Below, one piece after another: positions 58,135-64,000 of a stretch of DNA of 64,000 nucleotides. The DNA is taken from positions 62,001 to 126,000 of the forward strand of contig JACGCN010000062.1 in the NCBI GenBank assembly GCA_014905825.1. Reading direction: 5' to 3'. The stretch comes from Lyophyllum atratum (Eukaryota > Basidiomycota > Agaricomycetes > Agaricales > Lyophyllaceae). The position numbers and the translations under genes are program-made. Position 1 is the stretch's first letter, and each line of letters starts with the position of its first letter. The notes beneath the pieces are model-generated. The model had not been told where the DNA came from. It did no database searches and was given only the letters and a program-made list of their open reading frames with translations.

Positions 58135-58523
58135 GCGGTGTCCGGCGTTCCTAAGAAGCTGTCGCGGTCGCGAAACACTGCAGGAAACTCGGGCAGCTCG
58201 TCCAGCCGCATTGACGAAGCAGACGCGTGTTTGGGCGCACCATGGCCATTGGCAGCTGGCTATGAAGGGGGTTCAATCTCAACATGTTGGCAAGTGAGCA
58301 AAATGATTTTCCTTTGTTTGTTACCTTGACCGACAGGGCTTTAAATCGGCTTCGCGACTTGACGTCGCGAGCAGACACAAACAAGGCACATGTCCGACGT
58401 CTTAAGCCTTCTCCAACTTTGAATCAACCTCCTTAGAGCACTCTTCCAGCTCCGTTCTTACCCTGCAAATCTCGATAATCCTATTTGTTCGTGCTACAAG
58501 AACTCGTAGAACCTCCTCGCCGG
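58135..58523. other. Intergenic between LYS4 remnant and DUF7918 copy D
   Basis: Nothing recognised. Likely promoter of copy D. Confidence 0.45.
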
Positions 58524-59659
58524 ATGAAATTCCTCGGATTCGAGGCATATGTCACCGTAGATGGGGTGAATTTGCCTGAGTATGACGCTACAACTAATGA
58601 AGGGGCCAAGACAATATCTTGTTGGATTCCGTCGGAGGCTGGCAAGGTGAGATCTCTCCAAGAAGCGGGGAACTTAATGACGAATTCTAATCTAGTCTTT
58701 TGCCGTAAACTGGAGGTCAGAAGAACCACGCCCTGTTGACACCTGCGGTTGGGTCCACATTGATGGCATCTCCGTTGGGGGACGGTTTGGGAAGAAAGGT
58801 GGTGGACTTTCATCGCAAAACGACATGGCAACCTCCTCTACAACAAGCCGACCATTGCTGTTTGCCTCCATTGACCTGACAGGTAGGTCAATAAAAACCG
58901 TCGTGGGCCCATGGCACCTAAATTTTTGGCCCCTGCTCAGATGATGACGAATATCTAACGCCTCAAAAGACCAAAGACTTGGGAGATATCATCTTACAGA
59001 TAAGGCATGTCGAACTACAGCAAGTGGGTCGTCTGAAAACGGGCTACGTTCTTCCCGTGGTCGAAAAAGTACATGAACGGTCAAAAAAGGCGATGACACA
59101 TCAAGTCAAGTAAACGAGTGCTCATTTCATGAGGGTGCGCACCTGATTTCCGGAATTGTAGATTCGGTGAAGAGACGGTGCATCGAAAACCGTTCAAGAC
59201 GAGGGATGCCAAGACAATTTCCGACTTGGTCACATTCATATTTCGATATCGCTCCATCGGTAGGGCTAGCAATTGTGCGAGATGGCATCTGAGGTCTTCT
59301 AACTCCATCCCTAGATGTCTTGAGGGCAGATGGAATCGCTCCCCCTGAACCGGCAAGCCAAAAAGGGAAGAGAAAGGTTGACGAGACCGACAATGCGAGC
59401 GACGAGGAAACGAAGGACGGCCCTGAAGGTGACGAAGAGGAGAATCAACAAGCAGAGCTTAAGGCCCTACTTGTGAGTCCCTCCGCTATTGTCCCGATGG
59501 TCCCGTATTTTGATGGACATTTCCCTGTAGGCAAGAATCGACACGATTCAGTCGAATCTCGCGAAGAAAGGCTCAAAGTCTAGGGGTGCAAAGAGGGTCA
59601 AGACCGAAGCTAGGGTGCGCCCTTTGTTCATCTCCGGGGAGGTCATCGACCTCACTTAG
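58524..59659 (+). CDS. DUF7918 protein, copy D
   Basis: The start MKFLGFEAYVTVDGVNLPEY leads to SCWIPSEAGK|SFAVNWRSEEPRPVD, GWVHIDGISVGG, TSRPLLFASIDLT|DDDEYLTP, LGDIILQIRHVEL, KVHERSKKAMTHQVK|FGEETV, FIFRYRSI|DVLRADGIAPPEP. An acidic linker (DNASDEETKDGPEGDEEEN) precedes the last exon: NLAKKGSKSRGAKR, VKTEARVRPLFISGEVIDLT, TAG at 59657-59659. All five introns have GT-AG ends and keep frame. It is the paralogue closest to copy B, in opposite orientation. Basic patches suggest nuclear entry; VKTE and VIDLT are SUMO acceptor and SUMO-interacting consensus motifs. Intact. Confidence 0.85.
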
Positions 59660-59664
59660 AACGA

Positions 59665-60195
59665 GAGGTATGCTCCCCGTTCTGACCTTCTATACATGAC
59701 ATGACTTGACTCTATTTTCGTTTTTTTCAACAGTGTTCCGTGTGTTCCATTTTGGATTTCCTTTCTATGATACCAGCTGAGAGGGATAATTATGGCTTTA
59801 CTTATTGATTTACCGTTTATAATCACCTAGTGTAACAGAATTTACTGCAAGATCCCAGCACCGAGGAAGTGATACTCCACCATGTTATTGTATAAAGGGC
59901 TCAGATGTGACTTATCTTATACCTAAAGGCAGATTCCCCCCAATCAGAATCGTTCTTAAATTATGTTTTTCTACTTTAGACAGCTCGAAGGGACAGGTAA
60001 ACTATACCTACTATGACAAGGACCACCTTGTAGACATGTTTGAATTGCTATGCAAGATAGCAGATTGCTTAAGCACTCCGACACTCGGGTTGCTCGGAGA
60101 TCCTTTTCTCTGGGTCTGCACTGTGGACAACGACTACCCGTTCAAAATATTCACTACGGTGGGCTGCCGCCGCAAAGGTTCCATATCAACTACTT
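59665..60195. other. Intergenic, nothing recognised
   Basis: No frame with motifs. Low-complexity A/T-rich 3' flank of copy D. Confidence 0.45.
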
Positions 60196-60199
60196 CTGT

Positions 60200-60969
60200 A
60201 TAAAGTGAGCCATGAAGCCACCTCTCACGAATAGAAGTATACTTACATTTGCTGGATGGAAGGGAAATTCCCATAAACACGAAGCTTGTACCTGCTATAA
60301 TCCAGGCTCCGGAGAGCATGCCGCCCTGGTGGTTAGCGCGGGCTTGAGGGGCTGCTCCGTCACAACTTACGCTGTTAGGGAGCCTAGATGCGACAATAGT
60401 AAGTGCTTGGTACAAGGTAGAGAAACATGAACCCACTCGTGTTGACGGCGTATACCATAATTATATTGAGGATAGAGCCTATTCTAGATGGAAACGGGTT
60501 AAACGCAAAATGTAGGGTGCAAGCGGACACACTTTTTGAACCCTGTTCGTTGCCCTGAAAGTACACTGTACAGCGCAAAGTGAGCCAGCAGCAGCGCGTC
60601 ACTCGCAAAATCGGTTGCAACAGCAAGGTACAAAAGGTACTGAGGATTTACGACAATGAGAAACATGTACGCCGCAGCCGCAGTATGATAGGACCACCAA
60701 TGGATTAGATTGGCGCCACTCACCATCTCTTCTCAAAGATCAGACAAGGCAGTAACACGGCTTGGGCTTCCATCTGGTCCAAAAGATTAGATCAGTTCGT
60801 AGTCGCGAGTCGAATCAAGACGGCCTTCAAGAAGATGCAGCAAATAGTAGCATAGCATAGGGTGTTCCATGATACAAACGAGGCCAAAGAACTTGAAGTA
60901 TAATCTGCCAAGCTGAAGCCCGTGTTCGTCCTCAATCATAAATATACATAGATATCGTGCACCATCCAT
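60200..60969 (-). pseudogene. DUF6534 remnant, copy 3
   Basis: Family traces on the minus strand: FFGLVCIMEHPMLCYYLL (degenerate second helix), YLLYLAVATDFASDALLLAH followed by FALYSVLSGQRTGF, SILNIIMVYAVNTSGFMF and TSFVFMGISLPSSK. The N-terminal TLGA exon and the C-terminal LATLN block were not found, and the pieces need frame changes to join. It lies directly downstream of the TMLH gene on the same strand. Probably a truncated relic of the same family as copies 1 and 2, though a heavily spliced short gene cannot be excluded. Confidence 0.6.
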
Positions 60970-60972
60970 CCA

Positions 60973-62803
60973 TCATAAAGCCGGATTCCAGATATTCCGG
61001 CCGTTGGCAACCGCCATAGGTAAATCGTTCGTCGTCCGCAGGACCGTGTCCGGAGCGAATTTTTCCGCGAGCACAGCGAGTTTAGAGCGATACTCGTCGA
61101 CACCAACGTACGCGCCACACATCCTACGTCTGCCGTCAAAGGCAGAGCGGCCGTGGAGAACCCGATGGTTGTCCATAACTAACAATATGAAGATGCATCA
61201 GATAAAATGTTCGGCGCCTAAGTGGGAATATTTTCTGACCAACAGCAGTCCCTGGTTGCAGCTGAACCCAAAACTCAGAATCCGCACTGGTGAGACACTT
61301 GTTCCACGCCCGAATAGCGTTATACCTAACCGAAGAAAAAGGTTACGTTCGCAGAGAGAAGAAAGGTGCAGCTAACATACCATTCGTCAACAAGATGTGG
61401 ATCCAAATGGTCCATGACGCTCCTATCATCATTGTTCCACCGCACCTGTGTCAGCTCTCCCGACACGGAATCATGACTCAATACAGGATATCCCGATAGC
61501 GGACTGGGTCGGTATAGCGCTGACGGCTCTCCAGCGGCATGGGCAGGTACATGAACTTTGGACAGAAGAGCATAAGCGTCGGGGTGGAGCTCCTTCAGGA
61601 TGGAAGCCGCGTAGAAGCCGTCAACAAGGAGAGATGCACCACCAGACCCGTCCGTGTGGGAGAGGAGATGGAATAGCTGTAGGCCGCAGGGATCTGTCTG
61701 TAGAGATTCAACCAACGGACGCAGAAGACGGCCTGGGATTGCATTACATAGTAAGTGGTATCTGTGTGTGCTCCGAGAGCAAGTGTCGTGTATGCCGTGT
61801 CCCCCTTTGCCAAGTCCGATGTGAAGTCCCAGAAGCGACCATCTATAAAAAGTTAAACAATGGACCACGGCCAACTTTGCTGAGAACGAACACTGTGTTT
61901 CACGGATGAAGCCGATCCGCTGAACCAGCTTTTCTGTCGCTTCTGGAGTTGCTGGTACACCCTGTATGAAAGAGAATCCAAACTTGTCCTGTACGAATCT
62001 TAGGACTTTATCAAGAACCAGAAAATGAGGCACTTGCGATATTGGTCAACCATTTGAACAATCCCGTATCATCTTTTCCCATCGCTTCCTCATATGTTAC
62101 TGACGGCGGGGATTGTTCGATCTTCTTCCCCCACAAGATCTTTCTGCGATGATCATTAGTGGATACTCCAAAGATATAGAGAAAGACGAACGCATTATCT
62201 GCGTCGGGTTTGTGAAGCACAGGATCGTAAGAATGTCGTTGAAGCCATGACCATGGGTATAGGGATACATGAGAGGTGGAGGAAGGCCCTAAGATCGAGA
62301 TAAGGTATCATGGCAAACGCGTCAGAGGCAGGAGATTACATGACACTTCCAAGCCTTCGACCTTCGGCTCGACGCTAACAGGTGTGATGTCATGTGGTAT
62401 CTAGACACCCAAATAGTTAGGGCAGAGAGAAATGAAGGGTTCGTGAGATCCTTGTGTACTTCGAATGTGTTCACGAGTCGCTGCTTCGTGATGGAATGAA
62501 AGCATTTTGGGCATCTACAATGATCTCGGAGCCATATGTTATGGCTACAGCTGGTGAGCGCAGAGTCAGATAAGGATACAATTACACGCACAACCGTGAC
62601 CAAGTCCGTGTATCCCATCCAATCGCAACCTTCCCATCTCCTGTGCTTATAATCGGGAGGTCGTCTGGTGAGACTTCGGGTAACTGTCGATGTAAATCAT
62701 CTACAGCAGATTGTGGTCTGAGTGACGCTGCTGATGCGGCCGCCCTCGTTAAATGAGTAGCTAGTCCACCCGCAATCTGAGAGGAGGAAGCGCGCTGTAA
62801 CAT
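60973..62803 (-). CDS. Trimethyllysine dioxygenase (carnitine biosynthesis)
   Basis: Fe(II)/2-oxoglutarate dioxygenase that hydroxylates N6-trimethyllysine, first step to carnitine, usually in mitochondria. The N-terminus MLQRASSSQIAGGLATHLTR looks like a transit peptide. The DUF971-like zinc region follows (HNIWLRDHCRCPKCFHS), then KFGFSFIQGVPATPEATEKL, GFIRETQ|Y|GRFWDFTSDL, LALGAHTDTTYY with the HxD iron ligands, TDPCGLQLFHLL, VDGFYAASILKELHP, MDNHRVLHGRSAFDGRRRMC with the distal His and 2-oxoglutarate-binding Arg, and the end GRNIWNPAL, TGA at 60973-60975. All introns inspected splice in frame. Gamma-butyrobetaine dioxygenase is a relative, but the C-terminal VLHGRSAF...CGAYV favours TMLH. 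Intact. Confidence 0.85.
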
Positions 62804-63567
62804 GAGGTCAGTGATATCGTTCTACTTGAATGACTCAAGGACTCACTGATACGTATCGCATAGGGCGTCTTGTCAACTGGATGGCCAATCGTGGCCTTGA
62901 ACGCGCGACTGCACTTCCGTATTTCCACATCGCAGCTGAGAATAAAGAATTACACGACAAGTCAAGTGCTGGCAGGGCTATCCGAGAACGCCACAGTAGT
63001 GGTCGCCGCCAACCAGGACTCGTAGGAGGAGGAGCTCATCGCCATTGCCAACAGCGACCCAATATTTCAAAATCACGTGACCGGAAATCCGGGCCGGACT
63101 GTCATGACCTCAACAGACATTCGGGTCAGACCGACACTGGTGCGCCACCTCTTGAGCGAACACGGCGCAGTCTGATCTCGAATTCGCAACCAACATGCGA
63201 GCGAGTGGCAACAATATACATATCCACCTGGTTCGATTACAAACTGGTAGATTACGGAGGTCTACCTACTCGACTTCGTACTGGGTGCCATTTGGTACTA
63301 CAAGTGCTGCGTTGTATACGTACATCCGCAGTAGGAAAACCGTTTGGGATTCACACCTTCCTCCTAATTCAAATTGTCGCCGCCGCCCTGGACGCAGTCG
63401 AGAACTCGAGGCACTGATGATGAAAGAGGATTGAAGGAGGAAAGAAGGCGGATAAACCGAATTTCGGCCTTATCGGAAATGATCGGGGTCGGCCGAATGT
63501 CGTGACTCGACGAAGAAGTTTCAATATAAAAAACTTTGGATACCAAGTTTAGGTTCATACACCCACC
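62804..63567. promoter_or_regulatory. Divergent promoter region of TMLH and ILV5
   Basis: 764 bp between start codons. A TATA-like aatataaaaaac lies at about 63522-63533, 35-45 bp upstream of ILV5. TGACTC, the core of the Gcn4/Cpc1 general amino acid control site, occurs at 63503-63508 before ILV5, and TGACTCA at about 62829-62835, 26 bp upstream of TMLH. Control by amino acid starvation is an inference. A plus-strand frame here (62830-63417) lacks motifs. Confidence 0.55.
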
Positions 63568-64000
63568 ATGGCCTCTCTCGCATCCCGTTCAGCGACACAA
63601 GCCCTCCGCGCCGCCTCTCGTCGTGCACCGCGTGCACTGTCGAAGGCCGCCCTCAAGCCTGCTCAGACAGCTTCATACTCTCTGCTTGCACAGGCTGCTG
63701 CTGCACGGTGTGCGCAAAGCTCGACTGTCCAGGTTAGTTTCACACGTTTGCTGGTGCTCCGCAGAAAATTTTAACGATGATCTTCATAGGGTGCTCGTGG
63801 TATTAAAACCCTCGACTTCGCTGGCACGAAGGAGGTCGTCTATGAGCGTAGCGACTGGCCTCTTGCTAAGCTCCAGGACTACTTCAAGAACGACACCCTC
63901 GCCCTCATCGGGTACGGTTCGCAAGGTCACGGTCAGGGTCTGAATGCTCGCGACAACGGCCTTAATGTCACTGTTGGTGTCCGCAAGGACGGCGAGAGTT
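63568..64000 (+). CDS. ILV5: Ketol-acid reductoisomerase ILV5 (5' part, cut by right edge)
   Basis: Second enzyme of valine and isoleucine synthesis, in mitochondria, NADPH-dependent. The start [20 protein letters not shown] is a typical transit peptide rich in Ala, Arg and Ser. An intron at about 63733-63789 joins SSTVQ to [20 protein letters not shown]. Then [20 protein letters not shown] and the Rossmann NADPH motif [18 protein letters not shown], followed by [12 protein letters not shown] at the edge. The catalytic domain is outside. A TATA-like box and a TGACTC site precede it. In yeast ILV5 also stabilises mitochondrial DNA; no such claim is made here. Confidence 0.95.

Noticed and set aside
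62830..63417. Plus-strand frame of 195 codons upstream of ILV5
   Set aside because: No motif, atypical composition and lies in the shared promoter region.

Overview
This is nuclear DNA of a mushroom-forming fungus (Basidiomycota, Agaricomycetes). Genes are dense, on both strands, and cut by many short GT-AG introns of about 45-70 nt, including micro-exons. Families typical of this class are present: class I hydrophobins, DUF6533 and DUF6534 membrane proteins, DUF7918 proteins, orphan kinases and F-box proteins. Three tRNA genes each carry an intron. All gene models here are exon chains I assembled by eye from conserved motifs and splice sites; the exact ends of terminal exons are often uncertain.

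Layout. 0-4.6 kb: two tandem copies of an orphan protein kinase (the first cut by the window edge) flank a short EZH2-like CXC-SET methyltransferase gene. 5.6-11.6 kb: a decayed, truncated copy of the spliceosomal helicase BRR2. 11.8-13.7 kb: an F-box protein with one frameshift. 13.6-22.9 kb: a conserved housekeeping block: OLA1/YchF GTPase, tRNA-Leu, exosome subunit RRP42, VPS34 PI3-kinase and proteasome subunit PRE4. 23-30.8 kb: accessory DNA with a DUF6533 gene, a possible chimeric ORF, a DUF6534 gene and tRNA-Met. 31-41.3 kb: nucleoporin NUP159/NUP214, pICln, an SH3 protein of the LSB1/PIN3 type and a GPI-anchored cysteine-rich protein. 42-47 kb: a second DUF6534 gene, tRNA-Phe and a NUDIX hydrolase. 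47.8-59.7 kb: an accessory cluster with four DUF7918 paralogues, two head-to-head hydrophobins and a wrecked homoaconitase (LYS4) copy. 60-64 kb: a decayed DUF6534 remnant, a trimethyllysine dioxygenase and the start of ILV5 (ketol-acid reductoisomerase), which runs off the right edge.

The housekeeping genes act in separate processes (RNA decay, membrane traffic, proteolysis, nuclear transport, carnitine and branched-chain amino acid synthesis) and are not an operon or pathway cluster. The accessory segments look shaped by local duplication and decay. The most novel signal is in the DUF7918 family: three of four copies end in a tail with a consensus SUMO acceptor site (psi-K-x-E) followed by a terminal VIDLT-type SUMO-interacting motif, which suggests a link to SUMO signalling for a family with no assigned function. 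Two decayed copies of normally single-copy essential genes (BRR2 and LYS4) and a 70-bp tandem duplication of a micro-exon are further points of interest.
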